From: Pseudoxanthomonas sp. PXM01
GTDB taxonomy: Bacteria; Pseudomonadota; Gammaproteobacteria; Xanthomonadales; Xanthomonadaceae
Length of the DNA stretch: 64,000 bases
Assembly (NCBI RefSeq): GCF_014851815.1
Contig: NZ_JACVAJ010000003.1
Span: 434,001 to 498,000, forward strand
Direction: 5' to 3'
Shown: positions 1 to 7,078 of the stretch, piece after piece
How positions within the stretch are numbered: the first letter of the stretch is position 1
How the letters are laid out: the number at the start of each line of letters is the position of its first letter
Translations under genes and position numbers: made by a program
The notes under the pieces: generated by a model
The model's database searches: none
What the model was told of the DNA's origin: nothing
What the model saw: the letters and a program-made list of their open reading frames with translations, nothing else

Positions 1-1
1 C

Positions 2-415
2 ACCAGCCTCACCCTGCTGGAAGCCCTGGGCAAACAGTGCGGCACCTACGAAGGCGAGGCCGGCAGCCAGGCGCGTGCCGCGCTGCAGGGCTGGCAGCAG
101 CGCAACCACCGCTACCTGGAACCCTCGCTGCAGCGCGTGCTCGTGCTGACGGATGCGGTCGCCGCGGCAGGGGGTGAGGCGCAAGGCAAGGCATTCGCCG
201 ATGCGCGCAAGGCCGAGTTCACCGGCGCCGCCACGACCGCGCTGCGCGCGATGTTCCCCGAAGGCGAAGTGACCACGGCTGCGTGCGCACGCATTGCGGC
301 CGCGACCGCAGGTGGCGCCTATGATTACCGCCAGCATGCGGAGTTCTTCCCTACACTGCAGGCCCTGGAGCGGGGCACGGCCGCGCCGACCAAACCAGCC
401 GCGGAGCACCGATAG
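2..415 (+). CDS. Hypothetical protein, C-terminal part (5' end outside window)
   Basis: The reading frame is open from the first bases of the window and ends at a TAG at 413-415, so this is the C-terminal part (about 137 residues) of a longer protein. It is rich in Ala, Gln and Arg, looks mostly helical, has a single Cys early and another near the end, and ends in a Pro/Ala-rich tail. No catalytic motif is visible and I do not recognise the family. The next gene begins within 12 bases of its stop, suggesting co-transcription. Start and full length cannot be judged. Confidence 0.55.
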   Translation, partial: TSLTLLEALGKQCGTYEGEAGSQARAALQGWQQRNHRYLEPSLQRVLVLTDAVAAAGGEAQGKAFADARKAEFTGAATTALRAMFPEGEVTTAACARIAAATAGGAYDYRQHAEFFPTLQALERGTAAPTKPAAEHR

Positions 416-427
416 GTGACAGAATCC

Positions 428-862
428 ATGCCGTCCGGGACAGCGAACAGCGATAGCGAGAAGTGGCTTCTCCTCCGCTCATTGACGGAAGATCGTCCGC
501 ATTTCGTCGGCGTCATTCCCGCGCTTCCGCCGCCCCAGGTGAGGGCGGCTTTCCCGCAGCGGATCACGATCGTGGTCGCCTACGAAGAAAACGAGAAGGG
601 CCTGCCTCTCTACGAGGATGATCTGGCCGCGCTGAACCATCTGGAAGACGACATCCGCGAATGGGACCCCGAGCGACGTGTGTTTCTCAATGCGGCGCGG
701 AGCACGGGTCTGGGGGAGCGGCGCTGGATCCTCTACGCGACGGACGTCGACGCCATGGAAGCGCTGGTGCCGGAGAACGACTTCATGGACATCTCCGCCG
801 AGCACGATCCGGAATGGTCGGAAATCGGCACCATCCTCGCCGGGATACCGGCGGCCCATTAG
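428..862 (+). CDS. Conserved hypothetical protein, possibly DUF695-like
   Basis: This is an acidic soluble protein of about 144 residues with no signal peptide. Its layout, a short N-terminal strand region, a Leu-Pro-Leu-Tyr-Glu segment, a helix rich in Glu/Asp and a strand ending in RRWILYATD, resembles DUF695-type proteins, but that is a guess from pattern. I chose the ATG at 428 because AGGTGA lies 8 bases upstream, overlapping the TAG of the preceding gene. A GTG at 416 directly after that stop would add four residues. Function unknown. Confidence 0.6.
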   Translation: MPSGTANSDSEKWLLLRSLTEDRPHFVGVIPALPPPQVRAAFPQRITIVVAYEENEKGLPLYEDDLAALNHLEDDIREWDPERRVFLNAARSTGLGERRWILYATDVDAMEALVPENDFMDISAEHDPEWSEIGTILAGIPAAH

Positions 863-920
863 TCCCGTCGAGGGAGCCTGCCTCGTTCGCCCCGATGGTC
901 AGCCCTACAGGACAGATCGC

Positions 921-1292
921 ATGAACCTTGAAACGATCGAGATGAAGGCGTTTGTTCCCGCGCGGGATCTGGCCGAATCCATCGCGTTCTACGAGGCGCT
1001 GGGCTTCGGGGTATCGATGGAGTCGGACGACCTGGCCTACATCCATCACGGCAAGACGGCGTTCCTGCTGTCGCAGTTCTACCTGCGCGAGCATGCGGAG
1101 AATTTCGTCATGCACCTGCTGGTCGCGAACGCGGACGACTGGCACCGGAACGTCGAAGCGTCGGGTGTGGTCGGGAGATTCTCCGTCCGCGTCAGTCCGC
1201 CGGACGATCGGCCCTGGGGCCTCCGCGACTTCACCCTCATCGATCCGACCGGCGTGCTCTGGCGCATCGGGCACGTCATTCCGGATCGATGA
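921..1292 (+). CDS. VOC family (glyoxalase/bleomycin resistance-like) protein
   Basis: A 123-residue protein with the vicinal-oxygen-chelate pattern: an N-terminal strand, then ARDLAESIAFYEALGF, the classic first helix of the fold, and near the C-terminus FTLIDPTGVLWRIG, the typical last strand. VOC proteins use paired beta-alpha-beta-beta-beta modules to bind a metal or sequester a drug; the substrate here cannot be read. Its stop overlaps the start of the next gene in an ATGA, and that gene is in turn coupled by ATGA to the DUF924 gene, so three genes appear translationally linked. Confidence 0.8.
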   Translation: MNLETIEMKAFVPARDLAESIAFYEALGFGVSMESDDLAYIHHGKTAFLLSQFYLREHAENFVMHLLVANADDWHRNVEASGVVGRFSVRVSPPDDRPWGLRDFTLIDPTGVLWRIGHVIPDR

Positions 1293-1582
1293 ACGCATCC
1301 AGCGACGCATCCAGGTGGCGCACGAGGCGGGTCATCGCCCTGCGCGTCATCGGAGGGATGACCGTGTCGGCGGGGCTGCTTGTCTGTGCCCTGTGCGCCA
1401 TCCTGTTCTTCAATCGCTCGCCGGAGGACTTCGAGGGCACGGCCCAGATGGCGGCGGTCCATGTTGGCCTCGTCTACGGTCTTCCCACGCTGTTGGCCGG
1501 TAGCATGGTGCTCGGGTTCGCCCACCGGGCACGCAGGGCGACGCCGTCTGATACTTCATACGAACCGAAGGTAACACCATGA
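1289..1582 (+). CDS. Small membrane protein, hypothetical
   Basis: A 97-residue protein with two likely membrane helices: about residues 16-40 (RVIGGMTVSAGLLVCALCAIL) and about 55-77 (AVHVGLVYGLPTLLAGSMVL). The first 15 residues are Arg-rich, consistent with an inside N-terminus, and the C-tail is polar. It overlaps the VOC gene upstream and the DUF924 gene downstream by ATGA at both ends, so it is almost certainly translated with them. I do not recognise a family. Confidence 0.6.
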   Translation: MNASSDASRWRTRRVIALRVIGGMTVSAGLLVCALCAILFFNRSPEDFEGTAQMAAVHVGLVYGLPTLLAGSMVLGFAHRARRATPSDTSYEPKVTP

Positions 1583-2118
1583 ACGAATCCAGTGACGTCA
1601 TCACCTTCTGGAAGAACGCCGGCTACGAGAAGTGGTTCGCCAACGACGATGCGTTCGATGCCGAGTTCGACCAGCGCTTCCGCGGGCTGCACTTCCGCGC
1701 GGCGCGGCGCGAGCTGGAAGGCTGGATGGGCGATGCCGAAGGCGCGCTGGCGCTGATCCTGTTGCTGGACCAGTTCCCGCGCAACTGCTTCCGCCAGAGC
1801 GCGCACTCTTACGCCACCGACGGCCTGGCACGGCATTACGCCGATCGCGCCATCGAAGCCGGCTTCGATGCGCAGGTCGATCCGGACCTGAAGATCTTCT
1901 TCTACATGCCGTACGAACACTCCGAAACCCTGGACGACCAGCAGCGCGCGATGGACCTGTTCCGCGCCACCGGCAACGACGAATACCTCAAGTACGCGCA
2001 GCTGCACTACGACCTGATCGCCCGCTTCGGCCGCTTCCCGCATCGCAACGAGGCGATGGGCCGCACCTCCACGCAGGAAGAGCGCGACTACCTGGCGGCG
2101 GGCGGCTTCAAGGGCTGA
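1579..2118 (+). CDS. DUF924 family protein
   Basis: A 179-residue soluble helical protein matching DUF924: ITFWKNAGYEKWF at the start, then LILLLDQFPRN and FFYMPYEHSE, the two most conserved segments of the family, followed by FGRFPHRN near the C-terminus. The fold resembles TPR-like helical proteins, but no biochemical function is established that I know of. The start is fixed by ATGA overlap with the preceding membrane-protein gene. A REP hairpin begins two bases after the stop. Confidence 0.85.
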   Translation: MNESSDVITFWKNAGYEKWFANDDAFDAEFDQRFRGLHFRAARRELEGWMGDAEGALALILLLDQFPRNCFRQSAHSYATDGLARHYADRAIEAGFDAQVDPDLKIFFYMPYEHSETLDDQQRAMDLFRATGNDEYLKYAQLHYDLIARFGRFPHRNEAMGRTSTQEERDYLAAGGFKG

Positions 2119-2119
2119 T

Positions 2120-2232
2120 GTAGGGTGGGCCTTGGCCCGCCGTTACCATGTGTCGTGGTCGCGGTCTTTGACGAAATCCCGGAAGTTCAACCGTGATCGA
2201 GGCCCGCGATGGTGGGCCAAGGCCCACCCTAC
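2120..2232. repeat. GTAG-headed REP pair in inverted orientation
   Basis: Two hairpin units face each other. The left unit (2120-2141) starts with GTAG followed by GGTGGGCC-TT-GGCCCGCC. The right unit (2210-2232) is its inverse and ends in CTAC. A GTAG or CTAC head beside a GC-rich stem is the hallmark of REP elements mobilised by RAYT transposases. Related single units occur at 39387-39407 and, degenerate, at 41021-41043. No RAYT gene is in the window. Confidence 0.75.
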
Positions 2233-2256
2233 GGAGCGCACACCCTGTCCGCCACG

Positions 2257-2285
2257 CAAAAAGAAAGCGGGCCGAAGCCCGCTTT
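2257..2285 (-). terminator. Rho-independent terminator of the grx gene
   Basis: Read on the minus strand, 9-bp arms AAAGCGGGC and GCCCGCTTT enclose a TTCG loop, followed by CTTTTTG. A stable UUCG-capped stem with a T-tract just past the stop of the minus-strand glutaredoxin gene is a convincing intrinsic terminator. Confidence 0.85.
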
Positions 2286-2312
2286 CCCGTGTGTCGCTTG
2301 GCGTGCGCCGGA

Positions 2313-3242
2313 TCAGTACTTGCCGACCGTGCCGTCCACGTCGTCGGCCCAGGCATGGATGCCGCCGGTGACGTTGTAGACATTGTTGAAGCCGAGCGCG
2401 CGGAACTCTTCCGCGGCCTGCTGGCTGCGGCCGCCGTGGTGGCACAGGAACGCCAGCGCGGTGTCCTTCGGCAGGGCTTCCAGTTCGCTGCGGCCGGCGC
2501 CGTCGAAGGTCTTGAAGGGCAGCTTCACCGATGCGAGCGAACGTTCATCGGCCGGGCGCACGTCGACCAGCAGCACTTCGCTGGCGCGGATCTTCGCGTC
2601 GGCGTCCATCGGCGACAGTGCCTGCACCGGCTTGGGCGCATTCGGGTTGTCGATGGCCAGGCCCTTGCCGCGGATGTCGTCGACCCAGTCGATGGTGATG
2701 CCGTCGGCGCGGCGTGCACTGGCGATGTCGAACTGCACGCGCACGCCGTTGGATTCGGTGGCGATGGCGTTGGCGTCGAACTGCGCCAACTGGAAGTTGG
2801 GCTGGAACTGCGCGTTGATCGACAGCGCCAGCGCGGCGCCCGGGCCGGCGTCGGCCACGGCGTTCTGCAGCATCTCGGCGGCGGCCGGGGTGATGGTGAT
2901 CGCCGGCGGGGTGCGGTCGGGCGCGGCCAGGCCCAGTACGGTGGCCAGTTCGCCGGAGTTGGTCATCTGCTCGATGATGTCGCTGCCGCCGACGAGTTCG
3001 CCGTCGATGTACAGCTGCGGGATGGTCGGCCAGTCGCCGTAGACCTTGATGCCCTCGCGGATCTCCTGGTCGGCCAGCACGTTGACGTGCGCGTAGTCCA
3101 CGCCCAGCGCCGACAATGCGCCCACCGCCTTGGCCGAGAAGCCGCACTGCGGCATGGTCGGCTGGCCCTTCATGAAGAGCACCACGCGGTTGGACTGCAG
3201 GAGGGATTCGATGCGCGAGCGCAGGGCGGGATCAAGGGACAT
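2313..3242 (-). CDS. grxD: Monothiol glutaredoxin (Grx4 type) fused to IscA-like and rhodanese domains
   Basis: This 309-residue protein has three parts. Residues 1-105 are a class II monothiol glutaredoxin with the CGFS motif (Cys33) that ligates a [2Fe-2S] cluster with glutathione. Residues about 110-205 resemble an IscA/HesB beta domain (ITITPAAAEMLQNAV) but contain no cysteine, so it cannot bind a cluster in the usual way. Residues about 210-309 are a rhodanese domain with active loop CHHGGRS (Cys267). E. coli GrxD is only about 115 residues. I chose ATG 3242 because the upstream extension is low-complexity. A likely role is iron-sulfur trafficking coupled to sulfur transfer. Its terminator follows the stop. 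Confidence 0.9.
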   Translation of the reverse strand: MSLDPALRSRIESLLQSNRVVLFMKGQPTMPQCGFSAKAVGALSALGVDYAHVNVLADQEIREGIKVYGDWPTIPQLYIDGELVGGSDIIEQMTNSGELATVLGLAAPDRTPPAITITPAAAEMLQNAVADAGPGAALALSINAQFQPNFQLAQFDANAIATESNGVRVQFDIASARRADGITIDWVDDIRGKGLAIDNPNAPKPVQALSPMDADAKIRASEVLLVDVRPADERSLASVKLPFKTFDGAGRSELEALPKDTALAFLCHHGGRSQQAAEEFRALGFNNVYNVTGGIHAWADDVDGTVGKY

Positions 3243-3307
3243 GTCGGGCACCGGAAAGCGTGAAGGGCGTGGGGAAGGGGATTTTACGCCCCGTGGCATC
3301 ATGGGGC

Positions 3308-4120
3308 ATGAGCACGACAGGAACACTGCATCGTCCGCCGCGTCGTCCCGGACTGATATTGGGCCTGCTGGCGCTGTCGCAAGTGGCCGTGGCGTGGCTG
3401 TGGTGGCAGTACGGCTGGCGGATCGGCCTGCCGGCGATGCTGGCCACCCACCTGCCCGTGGTCTGGGCCACGCTGTACCCGCGCGCCACCCTGTTCTGCC
3501 CCGCCCTGTCGCGCCTGCCCACCGAGGAACGCGTGGTCTGGCTGACCATCGACGACGGCCCCTCGCCAGACACCGCCGCGATGCTCGACCTGCTGGAGCG
3601 CCATGGCGCGAAGGCGACCTTCTTCCTGGTCGGCGAGCGCGCGGCGGCGCAGCCGGCGGTGGTGCAGGCCATCCGCGACCGTGGCCACGGCATCGGCAAC
3701 CACAGCGCCACGCACCCGGACACGCGCTTCTGGCGGCTGGGCCCGGGCGCGTTGGAGGACGAGATCGGCCGCAGCCAGTCGATGCTCACCGCGATCACCG
3801 GCACCACGCCGCGCTGGTACCGCAGCGTGGTGGGCATGACGAATCCCTTCGTCGGCCTGTCGCTGAAGCGCCACGGCCTGACCCGCGTGGCGTGGAGCGC
3901 GCGCGGCTTCGACGGCGTCGACTGCCAGCCCGACAAGGTGCTGGCGCGCATCACCCGCGACATCGCCCCCGGCGCCATCGTGCTGCTGCATGAAGGTGCC
4001 GCGCACGGGCACAACCTCGCGATCCTGGCGCAGCTGCTGGCGTGGCTGGACGCGCAGGGGTACCGGACGGTGTTGCCGGAATCGGATATGGCGCAGATCG
4101 CCGCGGTCGCCGCCGCGTAA
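3308..4120 (+). CDS. Polysaccharide deacetylase family protein, membrane-anchored
   Basis: A 270-residue carbohydrate esterase family 4 protein. The N-terminus carries one or two membrane helices (about residues 14-32 and 40-58). The NodB-type catalytic part starts at residue 78, with TIDDG (80-84) supplying the metal and base Asp residues, NHSATH (131-136) the two metal His, RWYRS the motif 3 Arg, and VLLHEG near the end the final His. The family removes acetyl groups from N-acetylglucosamine polymers; the substrate is unknown. ATG 3308 is preferred over GTG 3260, which would add residues overlapping the divergent grx promoter region. Confidence 0.88.
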   Translation: MSTTGTLHRPPRRPGLILGLLALSQVAVAWLWWQYGWRIGLPAMLATHLPVVWATLYPRATLFCPALSRLPTEERVVWLTIDDGPSPDTAAMLDLLERHGAKATFFLVGERAAAQPAVVQAIRDRGHGIGNHSATHPDTRFWRLGPGALEDEIGRSQSMLTAITGTTPRWYRSVVGMTNPFVGLSLKRHGLTRVAWSARGFDGVDCQPDKVLARITRDIAPGAIVLLHEGAAHGHNLAILAQLLAWLDAQGYRTVLPESDMAQIAAVAAA

Positions 4121-4126
4121 GCCCCG

Positions 4127-4582
4127 TCAGCAGGGATTGTCCGGAAACAGCGTCTCGTAGGTGGGATCGGCGTGCTCCCAGACCAGCTCACGTGCGATCA
4201 GGTACTGGCGGATGCTGTCGAGCGATACGTCCGCTGGAATGTTCACGGCTATACGGACGCGATTCGAGCCCTCGTAGTCGCAGCCCAAGGCGACCAGTTG
4301 CTGCAGGATATCGTCCGATGCGTTTCCCGGGGACACCGGGGGATCCAGCAGCAGACGCACGGTGCGATTGCCGGTCTTGGTCACGACATGCTGGAAGGTC
4401 GCCATGTCTTCCGTCGCGTCGAACGGTGCCAGGACGATGTCGTCCCAGGACACGCCGTAGGCGTAGAAGGGCAGGTTGTCCAGGCGATAACGATCTTCAC
4501 CGAGTGCGGTCGCCCACAAGGTTTCGACATGGACGTCGCCGTCTTCGACGACGACCCTGAAAAGCACCTTCGAGTCCGCCAT
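4127..4582 (-). CDS. DUF4265 domain-containing protein
   Basis: A 151-residue soluble protein matching DUF4265: KVLFRV at the start, TLWATALGEDRYRLDN followed by PFYAYGVSWDDIV, then a segment ending GNRTVRLLL, all in family order. DUF4265 proteins are often linked to stand-alone immunity or accessory genes, but the function is unknown. The start ATG overlaps the TGA of the upstream SGNH hydrolase gene by one base (TGATG), so the two are translationally coupled. It converges on the deacetylase gene, with six bases between the two stops. Confidence 0.8.
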   Translation of the reverse strand: MADSKVLFRVVVEDGDVHVETLWATALGEDRYRLDNLPFYAYGVSWDDIVLAPFDATEDMATFQHVVTKTGNRTVRLLLDPPVSPGNASDDILQQLVALGCDYEGSNRVRIAVNIPADVSLDSIRQYLIARELVWEHADPTYETLFPDNPC

Positions 4583-5235
4583 CAGCCCGCCGCCAGCAGA
4601 TGATGCGCGACCGGGAACGCGAGCCGCGTCCATTCGGTGTACATCGCGGCGGACGGATGCAGGCCGTCCTCGGCGAGCATCGCCGCTTCGCCGCCACGCG
4701 ACCGGCTGACCGGGGTGATGTCGACGAAGGCGACGCCGCGCTGCGCGCAGACCTGGCGTGCGGCGAGGTTGTAGGCGTCGAGTTCGCGGGCGGTCTGTGC
4801 AGTGTCGCGGTCGGACTGCGCGGCGAACGGGGTGACGCCCCAGTCGGGAATCGACAGCACCAGCACGCGGTCGGGACGCTGGCGGGCGAAGCCGATGGCG
4901 CGCCACAGCAGCGCGGCGAACTGCGTGCGGTACTCCTCCACGGCGCGGCCGCGGTACTGGTTGTTGACGCCGATCAGCAGCGTGACGAAGTCGTGCTCAC
5001 CCAGTGGTTCCGCCGCGGTGATCGCGGCGTCGAGTTCGTCGGTGGTCCAGCCGGTGGTGGCGATGATGCGTGGATCGCCGAGCAGGATGCCCTCGCGCCG
5101 TAGCGACAGCGCCAGCTGCATCGGCCAGCGGCCCGATTCGGCCACGGCTTCGCCGATGGTGTAGGAATCGCCGAGCGCGAGGTAGCGCAGCTCGGTGGTG
5201 AGGGCGGTGGTGTGCGGGGCGGCGATGGTGGTCAT
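4582..5235 (-). CDS. SGNH/GDSL hydrolase family protein
   Basis: A 217-residue cytoplasmic esterase-like protein. Block I is LGDSYT with the nucleophile Ser24, block III is GVNN (89-92) providing the oxyanion Asn, and block V is DGLHPS with Asp190 and His193 of the catalytic dyad. The second block Gly is replaced by TTGWT around residues 60-64, common in this family. It has no signal peptide. SGNH enzymes hydrolyse esters or thioesters, and the substrate here cannot be predicted. It is the first gene of a two-gene unit with the DUF4265 gene. A palindromic repeat pair lies immediately upstream of its start. Confidence 0.87.
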   Translation of the reverse strand: MTTIAAPHTTALTTELRYLALGDSYTIGEAVAESGRWPMQLALSLRREGILLGDPRIIATTGWTTDELDAAITAAEPLGEHDFVTLLIGVNNQYRGRAVEEYRTQFAALLWRAIGFARQRPDRVLVLSIPDWGVTPFAAQSDRDTAQTARELDAYNLAARQVCAQRGVAFVDITPVSRSRGGEAAMLAEDGLHPSAAMYTEWTRLAFPVAHHLLAAG

Positions 5236-5245
5236 GGAACCTGCC

Positions 5246-5310
5246 TGTGGGAGCGACGTAAGTCGCGATGGACGACGAAGAGATCCGTTCGCGACTTACG
5301 TCGCTCCCGC
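5246..5310. repeat. GCGACGTAAGTCGC palindromic repeat, inverted pair (copy 1)
   Basis: Left arm 5246-5270 and right arm 5289-5310 are inverted copies of a unit built on GTGGGAGCGACGTAAGTCGCGA. Each unit folds on itself (GCGAC-GTAA-GTCGC) and the two arms can pair with each other over about 22 bases. Further copies lie at 5615-5680 and 29374-29440. The right arm forms the last codons and the TAA stop of the DUF4926 gene. Confidence 0.85.
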
Positions 5311-5544
5311 CGGTGATACCCGCTCGATCTCGTCCGCGAACAGGGTTGCCAGCCAGCGCGTGTGACCATCAGGACCGACACACTCGACCTCATAGGCCGC
5401 GCGCGTATCGGGTGCTGTCAGGACCATCACGATCGTGCCCAGGTCGCCGACGCGCACATCGTTCGCATCGTACTGGCCTGCGTCGATCCTCTCGGAGGGA
5501 ATCGCTGCGATCAAGCGGACGACGTCATAAAGGTTCCATGTCAT
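5296..5544 (-). CDS. DUF4926 domain-containing protein
   Basis: An 82-residue protein matching DUF4926: YDVVRLIAAIP at the start, VGDLGTIVMVL in the middle (the Gly-Thr-Val/Ile-Val core of the family), then YEVECVG and TLFADEIERV. Several members sit in toxin-antitoxin or immunity contexts, but no partner gene is evident here. I chose ATG 5544 because AAGGA lies six bases upstream; ATG 5550 abuts that site. The final residues SPAGAT and the TAA stop are encoded by a dispersed palindromic repeat, so the C-terminus was probably altered by repeat insertion. Confidence 0.72.
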   Translation of the reverse strand: MTWNLYDVVRLIAAIPSERIDAGQYDANDVRVGDLGTIVMVLTAPDTRAAYEVECVGPDGHTRWLATLFADEIERVSPAGAT

Positions 5545-5614
5545 GGGCATTCCTTGCCTGCGCGAACGATGAAGGTCAGTACTACGCCTGCCGCACGTCA
5601 CCATGGAAGCTGCA

Positions 5615-5680
5615 TGTGGGAGCGACGTAAGTCGCGAGACGACATCCAGATGGCCCGTCGCGACTTACGTCGCTCCCACA
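5615..5680. repeat. GCGACGTAAGTCGC palindromic repeat, inverted pair (copy 2)
   Basis: Same unit and architecture as the copy at 5246-5310: left arm 5615-5636, right arm 5658-5680, about 21 bases between. It lies between the start of the DUF4926 gene and the end of the aminotransferase gene. The two copies bracket the DUF4926 gene. Confidence 0.85.
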
Positions 5681-5703
5681 ACAGCCCCCAACCAACGTCC
5701 GGC

Positions 5704-6984
5704 TTACGCCGCCGCCGGCCGCGGCTTGCCCTTGATCGGCACTACCTTGGTGGCCGCTTCCGCGCGACGCGAGAGGGCGCGGTCGATGCGGGCGAAGACT
5801 TCGCGCATCGTGGCCGCTTCCGGCAGCAGGGTGACGCGGAAATGGTGGCGGTAGGGCACGTTGAAGCTGGAGCCCGGCACGACCAGCACGCCTTCGGTTT
5901 CCATCAGCTCGAGCGCGAATGCGTGGTCGTCGAAGTTCTTCGCGGCATCGCCGACCACCGCCGGGAACGCATACAGCGCGCCGGCCGGGTTCACCAGGTC
6001 CAGGTGCGGGCTGGCTTCGCAGGCCTCGATCACCGCGCGGCGGGTTTCGTACAGGCGGCCACCCGGCGCGCACAGCGCGCTGATGGTGTCGGGACCGTTC
6101 ACCGCCGCGTCGATCGCATACTGGCCCGGCACGTTGGCGCACAGGCGCAGCGCGCTGAGCAGGTCCATCGCGTGCAGGAAGTCGCGCACCACGTCGCCGT
6201 GGCCGGATACGACACCCCAGCCCACGCGCCAGCCGCAGGCGCGGTGCACCTTGCTCAGACCGCTGAAGGTGATGCACGGCACATCGCCGGCCAGCGGCGC
6301 GACCGGCACGAAGGTGGCGCCGTCGTACAGCACCTGGTCGTAGATCTCGTCGACCATCAGCAGCAGGCGGTGCTTGGCCGCGATGGCGACGATGCGCTCC
6401 AGCAGCTCGCGTGAGTAAGTTGCGCCGGTCGGGTTGTTCGGGTTGATCAGCACGATGGCGCGCGTGCGGGAGCTGATCAGCTGCTCGATCTCGTTGGGAT
6501 CGGGCTGGAAGTCGTTGTCGGGATCGCAGCGGTAGTAGACCGGGCGACCGTCGTTGAGGATGGTCGCCGCCGACCACAGCGGATAGTCGGGCGAAGGCAC
6601 CAGCACTTCGTCGCCGGGATTGAGCAGCGCACGCAGCGACAGGTCGATCAGTTCCGACACGCCGTTGCCGACGAACACGCGGTCCGGATGCGCATCCGGC
6701 GTGCCGCGCTTGGCGTACGCCGCGGCGATCGCATCGCGCGCCGAGGGCAGGCCCTGCTGGTGCGTGTACGGATCGGTGCGACCCATGTCGTCGGCGATCG
6801 CGCGCTGCAGGTGTTCCGGCGCACGGAAGCCGAACGCGCCCGGGTTGCCGATGTTGAGCTTGATCAGCTTCTGCCCCTGCGCTTCCAGCTCCCGGGCTCG
6901 CCGTGCCAGTTCGCCCCGGATTTCGTAGCGGACTTCGGACAGGCGTTCGCGTGTGGCGAGCGGTTTGACGGGCGGGGTGGACAT
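5704..6984 (-). CDS. alaA: Alanine-forming aminotransferase, AlaA type
   Basis: A 426-residue fold-type I PLP enzyme very close in sequence order to E. coli AlaA, which makes alanine from pyruvate and glutamate. Shared blocks include VRYEIRGELARRA, KLNIGNPGAFGF, GNGVSELI, VPSPDYPLW, INPNNPTGA (substrate carboxylate and PLP contacts) and SGLSKVHRACGWR with the Schiff-base Lys245. LRLCANVPGQYAI and PGGRLYE follow as in AlaA. It carries a roughly 20-residue Lys/Ala/Pro C-terminal extension absent from the E. coli enzyme. It is a single gene, divergent from rsgA, with a repeat pair past its stop. Confidence 0.9.
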   Translation of the reverse strand: MSTPPVKPLATRERLSEVRYEIRGELARRARELEAQGQKLIKLNIGNPGAFGFRAPEHLQRAIADDMGRTDPYTHQQGLPSARDAIAAAYAKRGTPDAHPDRVFVGNGVSELIDLSLRALLNPGDEVLVPSPDYPLWSAATILNDGRPVYYRCDPDNDFQPDPNEIEQLISSRTRAIVLINPNNPTGATYSRELLERIVAIAAKHRLLLMVDEIYDQVLYDGATFVPVAPLAGDVPCITFSGLSKVHRACGWRVGWGVVSGHGDVVRDFLHAMDLLSALRLCANVPGQYAIDAAVNGPDTISALCAPGGRLYETRRAVIEACEASPHLDLVNPAGALYAFPAVVGDAAKNFDDHAFALELMETEGVLVVPGSSFNVPYRHHFRVTLLPEAATMREVFARIDRALSRRAEAATKVVPIKGKPRPAAA

Positions 6985-7078
6985 GGCGGCTACCGCACAG
7001 GGGCTGAATTGGGAAGGGGGGGCCAGCTTAACGGATATTTAGCCCTGCCGGCCCCGCTGGCTTCAGCCCGCGTCTAGA

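Noticed and set aside
4600..5103. Open frame on the plus strand over the SGNH hydrolase gene
   Set aside because: Shadow frame with Gly/Arg/Val-rich sequence; the minus strand shows the GDSL blocks in order.
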